Origin: Cyanobium sp. NIES-981
GTDB lineage: Bacteria; Cyanobacteriota; Cyanobacteriia; PCC-6307; Cyanobiaceae
Reading direction: 5' to 3'
Length of the DNA: 40,467 nt
Assembly (NCBI GenBank): GCA_945877595.1
Contig: CAMDVN010000018.1
Span: forward strand, 1 to 40,467
Below are positions 7,633 to 16,078 of this stretch, in pieces; the first letter of the stretch is position 1; each line of letters starts with the position of its first letter. The notes beneath the pieces are model-generated. The model was not told the origin of the DNA and searched no databases. It saw nothing but the letters and a program-made list of their open reading frames with translations. The position numbers and the translations under genes were made by a program.

Positions 7633-8121
7633 TCAGCTGCAGTCGAGGCTGGTGCGGGTGTCACGGCCCGTGATCGGGTTGGTGCCACTGGCCGCAGCGC
7701 AGAGGGTTTTGAGCGCGTCACCTCGCAGGGGCACGTTGGTGAAGTCGGCGCCGTCGATTTTCACGTTGGTGAACTTGGTGTTGAAGGCAAAGGCGTCTTC
7801 GAGCACCGCGTTGGTGAGGTCGGTACCATCAAAAATGGCTGAATCGAGCGTGGCTTCCCTCAGATTGGTGTTGCTGAGATCGGCATCCTGCAGCTTGGCT
7901 CCAAACAAGCTTGCCCCCTGCAGGTCTGAACCCGCAAAGGTGGCATCGCGCAGATTGGTGAGATTGAAGGTGGCACCACGCAGGTCTTGATCGTGGAAAT
8001 CGGCTCCGATCAGTACCTGCTTCGCCACATCCATGGCCGCCTGGCCAGGGGCAGCTGGGCCGAAGCAAAGGACCAGTCCCAGCAGGGAAGCCAGTAGCAA
8101 CGTCCACACCCGGTTGGCCAT
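7633..8121 (-). CDS. Secreted pentapeptide-repeat protein
   Basis: A 162-residue protein with a clear Sec signal peptide (hydrophobic core TLLLASLLGLVLCFGPAA, predicted cleavage after GQA-A near residue 29). From about residue 38 to 115 there are tandem A(D/N)LXX-type pentapeptides such as LRGATFNLTNLRDATFAGSD and LQGASLFGAKLQDADLSNTN. These form a right-handed quadrilateral beta-helix. Two cysteines near the C-terminus (CAAASG..., LDCS) could form a disulfide. Similar proteins occur in the thylakoid lumen or periplasm of cyanobacteria; the molecular role is unknown. The start codon is 43 bp from the divergent yraN gene. Confidence 0.9.
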   Translation of the reverse strand: MANRVWTLLLASLLGLVLCFGPAAPGQAAMDVAKQVLIGADFHDQDLRGATFNLTNLRDATFAGSDLQGASLFGAKLQDADLSNTNLREATLDSAIFDGTDLTNAVLEDAFAFNTKFTNVKIDGADFTNVPLRGDALKTLCAAASGTNPITGRDTRTSLDCS

Positions 8122-8164
8122 GGGTTTGTTGAGGTTGTGGGAACCCTAGGGACAGCTGCTCCCG

Positions 8165-8560
8165 ATGGTCATGGCCGATCCGCGCCTGAGTGGCTCATGG
8201 GCTGAGCAACGGGCCCTGCGATTGCTGCAGAGCCGTGGTTGGCGGCTGCTGGACCGCAACTGGCACTGCCGCTGGGGAGAGCTCGATCTGGTGATGGCCA
8301 AACCAGGGCGCCTGTTGCTGGTTGAGGTCAAAGGGCGATCTCGTCAAAGCCGTGATGGCCGTGGGCTTGCGGCGCTGCGCCGACCAAAACGGCTGCGCTT
8401 GGAACGGGCTTGGTTGTGTTGGCTGGCCAGCCATCCGGAGCATGACCACGATGCTGTGCAGCTCGTGGCCGCCTTGGTGAGCCTGCCCCCGTTTAGGGCG
8501 CCGGTGCGCTGGCTGGTCCTGAGCGACTGGGGATCGGCGTCACAGGAGCGGGGCTGGTGA
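8165..8560 (+). CDS. yraN: YraN/UPF0102 family endonuclease-like protein
   Basis: A 131-residue protein of the UPF0102 (YraN) family, which has a Holliday-junction-resolvase/restriction-endonuclease-like fold. Typical motifs are present: G..AE..A...L...G at residues 10-25, RNWHCRWGELDLVM with Asp41, and LLVEVKGRS with Glu54 and Lys56. These form the D-(E/Q)xK-type nuclease signature. The in vivo substrate of the family is unsettled. ATG codons at 8165 and 8171 are both possible starts. Its last 68 bp overlap the 3' end of the convergent gene at 8493. Confidence 0.88.
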   Translation: MVMADPRLSGSWAEQRALRLLQSRGWRLLDRNWHCRWGELDLVMAKPGRLLLVEVKGRSRQSRDGRGLAALRRPKRLRLERAWLCWLASHPEHDHDAVQLVAALVSLPPFRAPVRWLVLSDWGSASQERGW

Positions 8561-8816
8561 AGGTGAGGGTGCAGATGTAGCGGTAATTGCCCAGGCCTAC
8601 CTCGATGCTCTGGCAACGGGTGTCGGTCACCACGGCCCCAGCTGGCACAGATTGCTTGGCCCGTGCAATGGCATTGGCCTTGTCCCAGATGGATTCGCCG
8701 ATGGCCGTGCCGGCCAACGCCGCTGATGGGCCCAGGCCCAGGAGGCTGACCCCGGTGACCAACGGCATTGCCAACGGCATGGCCCAGCTTTGCCAACACC
8801 TCGTTTGCAGCATCAT
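8493..8816 (-). CDS. Hypothetical secreted protein
   Basis: A 107-residue protein with an N-terminal signal-like hydrophobic segment (PLAMPLVTGVSLLGLGPSAA, likely cleaved after ALA-G). The mature part is small: VPAGAVVTDTRCQSIEVGLG followed by NYRYICTLTFTSPAP, with two cysteines (about residues 68 and 81) that may pair outside the cytoplasm. The end is a Pro/Ser/Ala-rich tail translated across the yraN 3' end. I believe similar small exported proteins exist in picocyanobacteria. Function unknown. Confidence 0.65.
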   Translation of the reverse strand: MMLQTRCWQSWAMPLAMPLVTGVSLLGLGPSAALAGTAIGESIWDKANAIARAKQSVPAGAVVTDTRCQSIEVGLGNYRYICTLTFTSPAPVTPIPSRSGPASAPAP

Positions 8817-8864
8817 TGGATCCTCAGCGCTAGACCATCTAGGTGTAGCTGGCTCAGTGCCGCG

Positions 8865-9719
8865 ATGGGATCAGCGCCTGCTGCATTTTTAGGCCACAGG
8901 ACCCGCAAGCGCTTCGGCCAGCACTGGTTGGTCGACGAGGGGGTACTGGAATCGATTGCCGCTGCGGCCCAGCTGGGAGCAGCCGATCGGGTGCTCGAAG
9001 TGGGACCTGGCCGGGGTGCTCTCACCGCTCGGCTGCTGGCCTCGCCAGCTGCAGCCGTGGCTGCGATCGAACTCGACCGTGATCTGATTGCGGGTTTGCG
9101 GCAACGCTTTGGCGATGACCCCCGCTTTGGCCTGATTTCAGGCGATGTCCTGGCGGTGGAGCTGCCTGAAGCAACCAAGGTGGTGGCCAATATTCCTTAC
9201 AACATCACAGGCCCGCTGTTGGAGCGCCTTGTGGGCCGGTTGGATCGGCCCGTAGCCCGGCCCTACGAGCGACTGGTGCTTCTGGTGCAGCACGAGGTGG
9301 GCCAGCGGATTCGGGCCCGGCCAGGATCCAGTGCCTACTCGGCCTTGAGCGTGCGCATGCAGTTGATGGCCAGCTGCCGCTGCGTCTGCGCCGTGCCACC
9401 GCGTTGCTTTCAGCCGCCCCCCAAGGTCCAGTCCGAGGTGATCGCTCTTGAACCCCTTGCGCCAGAGCAGCAACTCGACGCCACATTGGCGCGCACGGTG
9501 GAGCAACTGCTACGGCGCTGTTTTGTGGCCCGCCGCAAGATGCTGCGCAACACCTTGGCTGGCTTGCTGCCGGCGAATCAGCTTGAGCCCATCGCCTTGG
9601 CTGCAGGTATCGGCTTGCAGCAACGCCCACAGGAGATCGAGCCGGCAGCCTGGGTGGCCTTGGCGACGGGTTTGAATCAGGCCACCAATCACGCAGCGCT
9701 TGAAGGCATCCATGGCTGA
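8865..9719 (+). CDS. rsmA: 16S rRNA adenine dimethyltransferase RsmA (KsgA)
   Basis: A 284-residue SAM-dependent methyltransferase that dimethylates two adjacent adenines in helix 45 of 16S rRNA during small-subunit maturation. The typical N-terminal [11 protein letters not shown] is at residues 14-24. SAM motif I is [10 protein letters not shown] (45-54) and the acidic residue of motif II is in IELDRDL. The catalytic motif IV is NIPYNITGP (about residue 110). The C-terminal helical domain includes [15 protein letters not shown]. The ATG at 8865 matches the family. The gene ends in ATGGCTGA, so its last codons overlap the ispE start by 8 nt. Confidence 0.95.
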   Translation: MGSAPAAFLGHRTRKRFGQHWLVDEGVLESIAAAAQLGAADRVLEVGPGRGALTARLLASPAAAVAAIELDRDLIAGLRQRFGDDPRFGLISGDVLAVELPEATKVVANIPYNITGPLLERLVGRLDRPVARPYERLVLLVQHEVGQRIRARPGSSAYSALSVRMQLMASCRCVCAVPPRCFQPPPKVQSEVIALEPLAPEQQLDATLARTVEQLLRRCFVARRKMLRNTLAGLLPANQLEPIALAAGIGLQQRPQEIEPAAWVALATGLNQATNHAALEGIHG

Positions 9720-10680
9720 GAGGGTTGTGGTCTCACCGGCCAAGATCAACCTGCACCTGGAGGTGCTGGGCTTGCGCCTCGACGGCTTTCACGAACTGTC
9801 CATGGTCATGCAGACCATTGACCTGGCAGACACCCTGGTGCTTCGGCCCAGCGCCGATGGCTTGATCAGCCTCAGCTGTGATCGACCAGAGTTGCCAACC
9901 GATGCCGGCAACCTGATCGTGCGGGCTGGGGAGCTGCTTAAAGCACGCTCCGGGTTTGCGGAGCTCGGTGCCGAGATCGAGCTCCGCAAACGGATTCCAA
10001 TCGGGGCGGGCCTGGCCGGTGGCTCGAGCAATGCCGCTGCTGCGCTGGTGGGTCTCAATGCGATCTGGGGGCTTGGCATGGCCCCCACGGAGTTGGCGGC
10101 GATGGCGGCCCAACTCGGCTCCGATGTGCCGTTTTGTCTGGCTGGCGGCACGCAGTTGTGTTTTGGGCGCGGCGAGGTGCTCGAACCGTTGAACCCGGCC
10201 GTGGCCCCCAGCCTGGCGCTGCTGTTGATCAAGCATCCCCAGGCCAGCGTGAGCACACCCTGGGCCTATGGCCGTTGCCGCGAGCTCCGCGCCGACTTTT
10301 ACCTCACTGACGACCACGACTTTCGCCAGCGTCGCGAAGCCCTGCGCACAGGGCCCTTGGTTGCAGCGCTGGGCGTAGCGACCAGCGCAACTGACGGGCT
10401 CCAAGCCGATCCACTCCCGTTGCCGAGGCTGCGCAACGATCTGCAGATGGTGGTGGCCCCGGAGGTGCCCAGTGTTCGTGATGGTTTGGCGCTGTTGCAG
10501 CAGGCCCCCCAAACCCTTGCGGTGGCCATGAGCGGGTCAGGTCCCAGCCTGTTTGCCCTCTTTGCCACCTTGGAGCAGGCCCAGAACGCCCGTGCACGGC
10601 TGGCCGACGAGCTTGATGCGGCCGGTTTTGAAGCCTGGTGCTGCCGCTTCAGTGCGCAAGGTGTCAGTTTGGTTGCGTGA
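9712..10680 (+). CDS. ispE: 4-diphosphocytidyl-2-C-methyl-D-erythritol kinase
   Basis: A 322-residue GHMP kinase of the MEP isoprenoid pathway. It phosphorylates CDP-ME with ATP and so supplies precursors for carotenoids, the chlorophyll phytyl chain and quinones. The N-terminal [13 protein letters not shown] (residues 8-20) contains the catalytic lysine region. The GHMP ATP-binding loop is [17 protein letters not shown] at about residues 97-113. A third motif, [13 protein letters not shown], occurs near residue 275. The start at 9712 (MAERVVV) overlaps rsmA by 8 nt, implying translational coupling. It is followed by a DUF3082 gene whose ATG overlaps the ispE stop. Confidence 0.95.
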   Translation: MAERVVVSPAKINLHLEVLGLRLDGFHELSMVMQTIDLADTLVLRPSADGLISLSCDRPELPTDAGNLIVRAGELLKARSGFAELGAEIELRKRIPIGAGLAGGSSNAAAALVGLNAIWGLGMAPTELAAMAAQLGSDVPFCLAGGTQLCFGRGEVLEPLNPAVAPSLALLLIKHPQASVSTPWAYGRCRELRADFYLTDDHDFRQRREALRTGPLVAALGVATSATDGLQADPLPLPRLRNDLQMVVAPEVPSVRDGLALLQQAPQTLAVAMSGSGPSLFALFATLEQAQNARARLADELDAAGFEAWCCRFSAQGVSLVA

Positions 10681-11084
10681 TGGATACCCCAAACCCCCAC
10701 CAGGCCCCCGAAGCCTCTGAACCGACCAAGGCTGTTGACTCGACCAAGGCTGCTGACTCGACCAAGCCAGACGCCTCGGCCCTGCCCAGCCGCCGCAAGG
10801 GGCCGCTCAGCTTTCTCTCCGGAGCACTCACCGCCGGGCTGCTTTCGTGGCTTTGTCTGGGCTTGAGCCGGCGGATGGTCACCTATTACGCCCTGCACCC
10901 CCCGAACTACAGCTCAGCGATTGCCCAGAGCATCGCCACCGCGCTCAAGACCCTGATCGTGGGGATGGCCTTTCTCTCGACCTTCAGCTTTGGCTTCATT
11001 GCCTTGGGCTTGATGTTGGTCTTTGGGCGCAGCTTGTTGTCGGGTTCCCCACAGGATCCCGGCACCCATGGGGAATCGCCCTAG
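10680..11084 (+). CDS. DUF3082 family membrane protein
   Basis: A 134-residue protein with two predicted membrane helices (about residues 43-60 and 85-115, FLSGALTAGLLSWLCLGL and IVGMAFLSTFSFGFIALGLM). A conserved linker YYALHPPNYSSAIAQSIATA lies between them. This is the layout of the DUF3082 family, cyanobacterial/plastid membrane proteins of unknown function. I recall it downstream of ispE in picocyanobacteria. The soluble N-terminus contains an 18-bp in-frame DNA repeat encoding TKAVDS/TKAADS/TKPDAS. The ATG at 10680 overlaps the ispE stop by one base (TGATG). Confidence 0.8.
   Translation: MDTPNPHQAPEASEPTKAVDSTKAADSTKPDASALPSRRKGPLSFLSGALTAGLLSWLCLGLSRRMVTYYALHPPNYSSAIAQSIATALKTLIVGMAFLSTFSFGFIALGLMLVFGRSLLSGSPQDPGTHGESP
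10724..10766 (+). repeat. 18-bp in-frame tandem repeat in the DUF3082 gene
   Basis: The unit GACCAAGGCTG(T/C)TGACTC occurs at 10724-10741 and 10742-10759, with a partial third copy to 10766. It adds hexapeptides TKAVDS and TKAADS to the unstructured N-terminal tail, so length change here is probably tolerated. Confidence 0.88.
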
Positions 11085-11093
11085 GTTCAGCAC

Positions 11094-11189
11094 ATGACTC
11101 CCCATGATTTGGGCCTGCTGGTGACCCTGTTACTGCCGGGCATGTTGCTCTCGGTGCTGCTGCTTTCCACCTTGGCTGCAGGCGGCTGA
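11094..11189 (+). CDS. 31-residue single-pass membrane microprotein
   Basis: A short frame from ATG 11094 to TGA 11187-11189 encodes [20 protein letters not shown] followed by [11 protein letters not shown]. After six polar residues almost the whole protein is one hydrophobic helix. The size and pattern resemble low-molecular-weight photosystem or cytochrome subunits, but I cannot match it to PsbX, Psb30, PsaM or PetL/N. It lies 9 bp after the DUF3082 gene and 34 bp before pdhB, filling an otherwise unexplained gap in a compact operon. Confidence 0.55.
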   Translation: MTPHDLGLLVTLLLPGMLLSVLLLSTLAAGG

Positions 11190-11223
11190 GATAGGTTGGC
11201 GGCTGACTGGTACCTGGCCCCAC

Positions 11224-12207
11224 GTGGCAGAAACGCTGCTCTTCAACGCGCTTCGCGATGCCATCGACGAAGAGATGGCCCGTGATCCCCATGTTTGTGT
11301 GATGGGGGAGGACGTCGGCCAGTACGGCGGCTCCTACAAGGTCACCAAAGATCTCTACGCCAAGTACGGCGAACTGAGGGTGCTGGATACCCCGATTGCC
11401 GAGAACAGCTTCACCGGCATGGCGGTGGGGGCAGCGATGACGGGTCTGCGGCCGATCGTTGAGGGCATGAACATGGGCTTCCTGCTGCTCGCCTTCAACC
11501 AGATCTCCAACAACATGGGGATGCTGCGCTACACCAGCGGTGGTAATTACACCATCCCTGCGGTGGTTCGCGGGCCCGGTGGGGTGGGCCGCCAGCTGGG
11601 CGCTGAGCACAGCCAGCGTCTCGAGGCCTACTTTCATGCCGTTCCCGGCATCAAGATCGTGGCGGTGAGCACCCCCACCAATGCCAAGGGGCTGATGAAG
11701 GCGGCGATCCGTGACAACAACCCCGTCCTCTTCTTTGAGCATGTGCTGCTGTACAACCTCTCGGAAGAAATCCCCGAAGGGGACTACATCTGTGCACTGG
11801 ACCAGGCTGAGGTGGTGCGCGAAGGCCGTGATGTCACGATTCTCACCTACTCACGCATGCGGCATCACTGTCTAAAGGCTGTTGAGCAGCTCGAACAGGA
11901 GGGCATCGATATCGAGTTGATTGATCTCGTCAGTCTCAAGCCCTTCGACATGGAGACGATCCGCCGTTCGATCGCCAAGACGCACCGGGTGATCGTTGTT
12001 GAAGAATGCATGAAGACCGGTGGCATCGGCGCTGAACTGATCGCCTTGATCACCGAACACTGTTTTGATGATCTCGACGCTCGCCCGCTTCGCCTGTCCT
12101 CCCAAGACATCCCGACGCCTTACAACGGGGCCCTCGAGAATCTGACGATCATTCAGCCCCACCAGATCGTGGAGGCGGCCAGGGCTCTTCAGGCCGGCCA
12201 GGTCTGA
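11224..12207 (+). CDS. pdhB: Pyruvate dehydrogenase E1 component, beta subunit
   Basis: A 327-residue transketolase-type protein that pairs with PdhA in the E1 part of the pyruvate dehydrogenase complex (oxidative decarboxylation of pyruvate to acetyl-CoA, thiamine-diphosphate dependent). The family pattern is clear. The N-terminal [20 protein letters not shown] is followed by [15 protein letters not shown] with the ThDP-activating glutamate. Next come [20 protein letters not shown] and the C-terminal [19 protein letters not shown]. The start is GTG at 11224, without a strong Shine-Dalgarno. As usual in cyanobacteria, the alpha subunit is not adjacent. It is followed after 21 bp by secD. Confidence 0.95.
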   Translation: MAETLLFNALRDAIDEEMARDPHVCVMGEDVGQYGGSYKVTKDLYAKYGELRVLDTPIAENSFTGMAVGAAMTGLRPIVEGMNMGFLLLAFNQISNNMGMLRYTSGGNYTIPAVVRGPGGVGRQLGAEHSQRLEAYFHAVPGIKIVAVSTPTNAKGLMKAAIRDNNPVLFFEHVLLYNLSEEIPEGDYICALDQAEVVREGRDVTILTYSRMRHHCLKAVEQLEQEGIDIELIDLVSLKPFDMETIRRSIAKTHRVIVVEECMKTGGIGAELIALITEHCFDDLDARPLRLSSQDIPTPYNGALENLTIIQPHQIVEAARALQAGQV

Positions 12208-12228
12208 GTCCCATCCGCCCCTGATCCC

Positions 12229-13740
12229 ATGGCACGACAACAGGGATGGTTTGCCCTGATCTTGGCGCTGGCGATTGCAGCCGGTGCCCTGCTGGCATCG
12301 TTTCCACTGCAGCTGGGTCTTGACCTCCGTGGCGGCAGCCAGCTCACCTTGCAGGTGATGCCGGCCGGTCTGATCAAGGTTGTTCAGGCAGAACAGCTCG
12401 AGGCTGTCAAAGAGGTGCTGGAGCGCCGCATCAACGGCCTTGGGGTGGCTGAATCCACCCTGCAGACCGTTGGCAATGACCAACTCGTTCTGCAACTGCC
12501 TGGTGAGCAAGACCCCTCGAGGGCAGCCAAGGTTCTGGGAACCACGGCCCTGCTCGAATTCAGGGCCCAGCAACCGGGAACTGAGCAGGCCATGCAAGGG
12601 CTGTTGCAGCTCAAGCGCCAGGCGACCGCCGTGCTCGCCAGGCTTGAGCGACGCGTTTCGGATTCCACCGAGGCCCAAGGGCCTAAGCCGCCCACGCCTC
12701 CTGCCAGCATTCCCAGCGAAGAGTTGGCGAGATCCCTGCGGGAGCTAGGTATCACTGTGCCAGCGGAGAGCACCGAGGCCGAGCAATTGCAGCTGCTGCT
12801 TGACACCGTCAACCAGCGCATCGTGGCCCTCTACGGACCGGCTCAGCTCACGGGCAAAGACCTTGTTACGGCTGGGCGTCAACAGCAGCAAAGCGGCAGT
12901 GGCTGGGAGGTGACGCTGTCTTTTAACCGTCAAGGGGGCGAAGAGTTTGCAGCCCTGACCCAGTCGATCGCCGGTACTGGGCGCCTGCTGGGCATCGTGC
13001 TCGACGGCCGCTCGATCAGTGAGGCCAGTGTGGGGCCCGAGTTCAAGGCTGCCGGTATTTCGGGTGGATCCGCCAGCATCACCGGCAACTTCAGCGCCGA
13101 TGAGTCCCGTGACCTTGAGGTTCAGCTCAGGGGGGGCTCCCTGCCGTTGCCGATCAAGGTGATCGAGGTTCGTACGGTGGGCCCCTCCCTAGGGGCCGAG
13201 AACATCCGAACCAGCTTGGTGGCAGCGCTCTCGGGCCTGGCGCTGGTGGCCGTGTTCATGGTGATCACCTACCGGCTGCCCGGCGTGGTGGCCGTGGTGG
13301 CCCTGAGCCTCTATGCCCTGTTCAATCTGGCGGTTTATGCCTTGATTCCAGTCACACTGAGCCTTCCCGGGATCGCGGGATTCATTTTGTCGATCGGGAT
13401 GGCAGTTGATGCCAATGTGCTGATTTTTGAGCGAATCAAAGAGGAGCTCCGGATCGGCAACACCCTGATCCGCTCGATTGACACAGGCTTTTCGCTGGCC
13501 TTCTCCTCGATTCTGGATGGCCACGTCACCGGCCTGATCAGCTGTGCGGCCTTGTTTGCCCTAGGAACCGGACTGATCAAAGGGTTTGCTGTGACTCTGG
13601 CCATCGGGCTCCTGGTGAGTCTGTTCACCTCCCTCTCGTGCACCCGCACCTTGCTGCGGCTGGTGATGGGGTATCCATCGCTACGCCGCACGGCGTATTT
13701 CTTGCCCCAGTCCCAGTTGCCCCAGGGGGTCCAATCCTGA
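12229..13740 (+). CDS. secD: Protein translocase subunit SecD
   Basis: A 503-residue RND-type membrane protein that, with SecF, helps the SecYEG channel move proteins across the plasma and thylakoid membranes using the proton gradient. There is an N-terminal transmembrane helix (residues 6-25) and a LGLDLRGGSQLTLQV motif typical of the SecD P1 head. A long periplasmic region follows, with a low-complexity P/A-rich loop near residues 145-165. Five C-terminal membrane helices begin with NIRTSLVAALSGLALVAVFM. The GMAVDANVLIFERIKEEL motif carries the conserved aspartate. The stop overlaps the secF start by one base. Confidence 0.96.
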   Translation: MARQQGWFALILALAIAAGALLASFPLQLGLDLRGGSQLTLQVMPAGLIKVVQAEQLEAVKEVLERRINGLGVAESTLQTVGNDQLVLQLPGEQDPSRAAKVLGTTALLEFRAQQPGTEQAMQGLLQLKRQATAVLARLERRVSDSTEAQGPKPPTPPASIPSEELARSLRELGITVPAESTEAEQLQLLLDTVNQRIVALYGPAQLTGKDLVTAGRQQQQSGSGWEVTLSFNRQGGEEFAALTQSIAGTGRLLGIVLDGRSISEASVGPEFKAAGISGGSASITGNFSADESRDLEVQLRGGSLPLPIKVIEVRTVGPSLGAENIRTSLVAALSGLALVAVFMVITYRLPGVVAVVALSLYALFNLAVYALIPVTLSLPGIAGFILSIGMAVDANVLIFERIKEELRIGNTLIRSIDTGFSLAFSSILDGHVTGLISCAALFALGTGLIKGFAVTLAIGLLVSLFTSLSCTRTLLRLVMGYPSLRRTAYFLPQSQLPQGVQS

Positions 13741-14717
13741 TGACCAGCTCCTTCCCCGTGACCTCCGCCCCCAGCCCCCGCTTCTGCATCAGTCGCTATC
13801 GGCTCCTGGCTTGGTGGGGTTCGGGCCTGGCCTGCCTGTTCAGCGTGGTGGGTCTGCTGCTCTGCTGGCTGAATCCGGCCATCGGCTCACCGCTGAAGCC
13901 CGGCCTCGACTTCACCGGCGGTACCCAGATTCAGATTGAACGCCGTTGCACCACGGTGAGCTGTGGGGCGATCACAGCACCCCAGGTGCAGCAGTTTCTC
14001 GCTGAGCTGAATTTGCCAGCTCAGGAGGGTGAGGAATTGCCTCGCCTCGGCGGTACCACGGTTCAACTGCTGGACCAGGGCCGCTCGCTGTTGATGCGTC
14101 TGCCGGCTCTGACTGCTGCACAGAGCAACACCGTGATCCAGGCGGTGAGCGCGGTGGCCGGTCCTTTGGAACCATCCGGCACGGAGGTCAACACCATTGG
14201 TCCAACCCTTGGCTCACAGTTGTTGAAGGGCAGCGTGATCTCACTGCTGGTCAGCTTTGTGGCGATCGCGTTATACATCACCGTTCGTTATGACCAGGTG
14301 TTTGCTTTCTTGGCCCTGGTCTGCCTGGGGCATGACGTGCTGATCACCTGTGGTGTCTTTGCCTGGTTGGGTTTAGTGGCTGGGATCGAGGTGGATTCCC
14401 TCTTTGCCGTGTCATTGGTCACCGTTGCGGGATATTCAGTCACAGATACTGTGGTCGTGTTTGACCGCATTCGTGAACAAAAAATCAATCTTGGTCACCT
14501 ATCGATTCAGCAGCAAGTTGATGTAGCTGTGGATGCCACATTAACCCGCTCTCTTTACACCTCCTTGACGACTCTGTTGCCTCTGCTTGGACTGATTTTC
14601 TTCGGAGGTGCCAGCCTCTTCTGGTTCTCTGTGGCCTTGGCTATCGGCATTGCTGTGGGCAGCTGGTCGAGTATCGGAGTGGCCCCAACCCTGTTGCCCC
14701 TGTTTTCGCGACGATGA
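13740..14717 (+). CDS. secF: Protein translocase subunit SecF
   Basis: A 325-residue partner of SecD. After an N-terminal helix (about residues 22-45) comes LKPGLDFTGGTQIQI, the SecF counterpart of the SecD DLRGG motif. Then a periplasmic domain and a C-terminal RND membrane domain follow, with VAGYSVTDTVVVFDRIREQ, which holds the key aspartate. The periplasmic part has two Cys (CTTVSC) near residue 64. The ATG at 13740 overlaps the secD TGA (TGATG), implying coupled translation. A perfect 18-bp tandem duplication follows the gene at 14761-14796. Confidence 0.96.
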   Translation: MTSSFPVTSAPSPRFCISRYRLLAWWGSGLACLFSVVGLLLCWLNPAIGSPLKPGLDFTGGTQIQIERRCTTVSCGAITAPQVQQFLAELNLPAQEGEELPRLGGTTVQLLDQGRSLLMRLPALTAAQSNTVIQAVSAVAGPLEPSGTEVNTIGPTLGSQLLKGSVISLLVSFVAIALYITVRYDQVFAFLALVCLGHDVLITCGVFAWLGLVAGIEVDSLFAVSLVTVAGYSVTDTVVVFDRIREQKINLGHLSIQQQVDVAVDATLTRSLYTSLTTLLPLLGLIFFGGASLFWFSVALAIGIAVGSWSSIGVAPTLLPLFSRR

Positions 14718-14760
14718 ACTTTTCGCGGCAATGAGCATGACTCCAAAGGCAACAACCTTC

Positions 14761-14796
14761 AAGGGCTGCGCGTTGATTAAGGGCTGCGCGTTGATT
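14761..14796. repeat. Perfect 18-bp tandem duplication
   Basis: Two identical, directly adjacent copies of AAGGGCTGCGCGTTGATT (14761-14778, 14779-14796) lie in the 100-bp gap between secF and the next gene. The copies have no mismatch, suggesting a recent duplication. Confidence 0.95.
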
Positions 14797-14819
14797 CTCA
14801 GGCCTGTTCAACTCCACTG

Positions 14820-15092
14820 GTGCTGATCAAGATGTTGTTGTCGATCGGGCGGAAGCCCTGGCAGATCCCCACCCTGCCAGTGATCTTGGCTTTTCTGGCC
14901 TTGATCGACCTGCGGGTTGAATTGCGGTTGCTCTTCGACCATGTGACGATCACCAGTGTGTTGGCCGCACTGTGGGGCCATCCCCTGGCCGTAGCCGTGC
15001 TGGCTACGCAGCCCTCACTGTGGCGTCACTACCAATCTGGACGGGCTGAGCGAGATCAACCTTCTAAGTCCAGCGGTCCATCACGTCCTTGA
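14820..15092 (+). CDS. Small membrane-associated hypothetical protein
   Basis: A 90-residue protein with one or two weakly hydrophobic segments (IPTLPVILAFLALIDLRVEL and VTITSVLAALWGHPLAVAVL) and a basic, Ser/Pro-rich tail. I recall similar short proteins next to secF in related cyanobacteria, but no function is known. The GTG at 14820 is the first start; an ATG four codons later (14832) is also plausible. The last 29 bp overlap the 3' end of the convergent permease gene. Confidence 0.62.
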   Translation: MLIKMLLSIGRKPWQIPTLPVILAFLALIDLRVELRLLFDHVTITSVLAALWGHPLAVAVLATQPSLWRHYQSGRAERDQPSKSSGPSRP

Positions 15093-16065
15093 CGACGAGC
15101 TGCTGACACATCACCTGGAGCACCACCACCAAAGGCAGGGCCAGAAGAACCCCGGGCAGTCCCAGTAGGGCTCCAAGGCTCAACTGGGCCATAAGCGCAA
15201 CCGTGGGTAGCAGGTTGACCGTGCGGCTGAGGAGCAGCGGTGTGATCACAAAGGCCTCGAAATTCTGAAGCGCCAGCCGCAAGACCAACACCTGCACCAC
15301 GGTTGTCGGGGAGACCAGGAACGCGACCGACAGCGGCAACAGGGTGGCGGCTGTCGGTCCAATCGTGGGAACAAACGTGAGCAGGCCGCAGGCCAGGCCG
15401 CTTAGCAATGCCAAGGGGACTTTCAACAACGCCAGACCGGCCCAGGTGAGCAGAAACACGCTCACAGCTGAGATCGTCATACCGGCTAGCCAGCCACCCA
15501 GGGCGGCCCGGCAATGGCTTAACAAAGCCTGGATGTCAGAGCGATAAAAACTGGGCGTGATCGCAATGGCCAGGCGTTGGTGGGCGCGGGGATCGAGGGC
15601 CAGCAGGATGGCCAGCAAGCCCATCAGCAGCAGCTGGATTGTGGTGCTGGCCGCCCCACCGGCAAAGCCGAGCAGCTGGCTTCCCAGGGGTTGCAGCCGT
15701 TCCCAGCTGAAGCTGTCAAGAAGGCTGCGCTCAAGATCGGGGAGCCAGCTGATGCTGCGGGTGAGGCTGTCGAGGCGAAGGAGCAGCTGGGGCAGCAGTT
15801 CGCCGAGCTGGCGCACTTGCTGCACCAGCTCAGGCAGTAACAGTTGGCCCAAGCCACCACCGGCCAGGATCGTCACGATCAGCACCACCAACAGCCCCAC
15901 TGGCCTGTTCAGGGGCAGGAGCCGCCGCAGCAACGTGATCGGTACATCGAGGGCGACCGCCAGCACCACGGCACCAAACAGAACCAGAAGAACCCAACGC
16001 AGCTCCCAAGTGAGCAGACCCAGCACGATCAGGGCTAGGGCCCCGAGCATCGTGCGGGCATTCAT
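15064..16065 (-). CDS. AI-2E family transporter (permease), second of two
   Basis: A 333-residue polytopic membrane protein of the AI-2E transporter (YdiK/TqsA) family: about seven to eight helices, with a cytoplasmic region between helices 3 and 4. Family signatures include LPELVQQVRQLGELLPQLLL after the first helix group and LLTFVPTIGPTAATLLPLSV. QNFEAFVITPLLLSRTVNLLP is followed by SLGALLGLPGVLLALPLVVV. Substrates vary (quorum signals, sodium/proton exchange) and cannot be inferred here. The ATG at 16065 is 13 bp after the stop of its upstream paralog, so the two are co-transcribed tandem paralogs. Confidence 0.88.
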   Translation of the reverse strand: MNARTMLGALALIVLGLLTWELRWVLLVLFGAVVLAVALDVPITLLRRLLPLNRPVGLLVVLIVTILAGGGLGQLLLPELVQQVRQLGELLPQLLLRLDSLTRSISWLPDLERSLLDSFSWERLQPLGSQLLGFAGGAASTTIQLLLMGLLAILLALDPRAHQRLAIAITPSFYRSDIQALLSHCRAALGGWLAGMTISAVSVFLLTWAGLALLKVPLALLSGLACGLLTFVPTIGPTAATLLPLSVAFLVSPTTVVQVLVLRLALQNFEAFVITPLLLSRTVNLLPTVALMAQLSLGALLGLPGVLLALPLVVVLQVMCQQLVVKDVMDRWT

Positions 16066-16078
16066 GGGGTGCAACGGG

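Noticed and set aside
9733-10512. Minus-strand frame of 259 codons opposite ispE
   Set aside because: Antisense to a well-supported kinase gene; Gln/His/Arg-rich composition typical of shadow frames.
14264-14271. HIP1 octamer GCGATCGC as a feature
   Set aside because: A single copy inside the secF coding region; no enrichment is visible in the window, as expected for this lineage.
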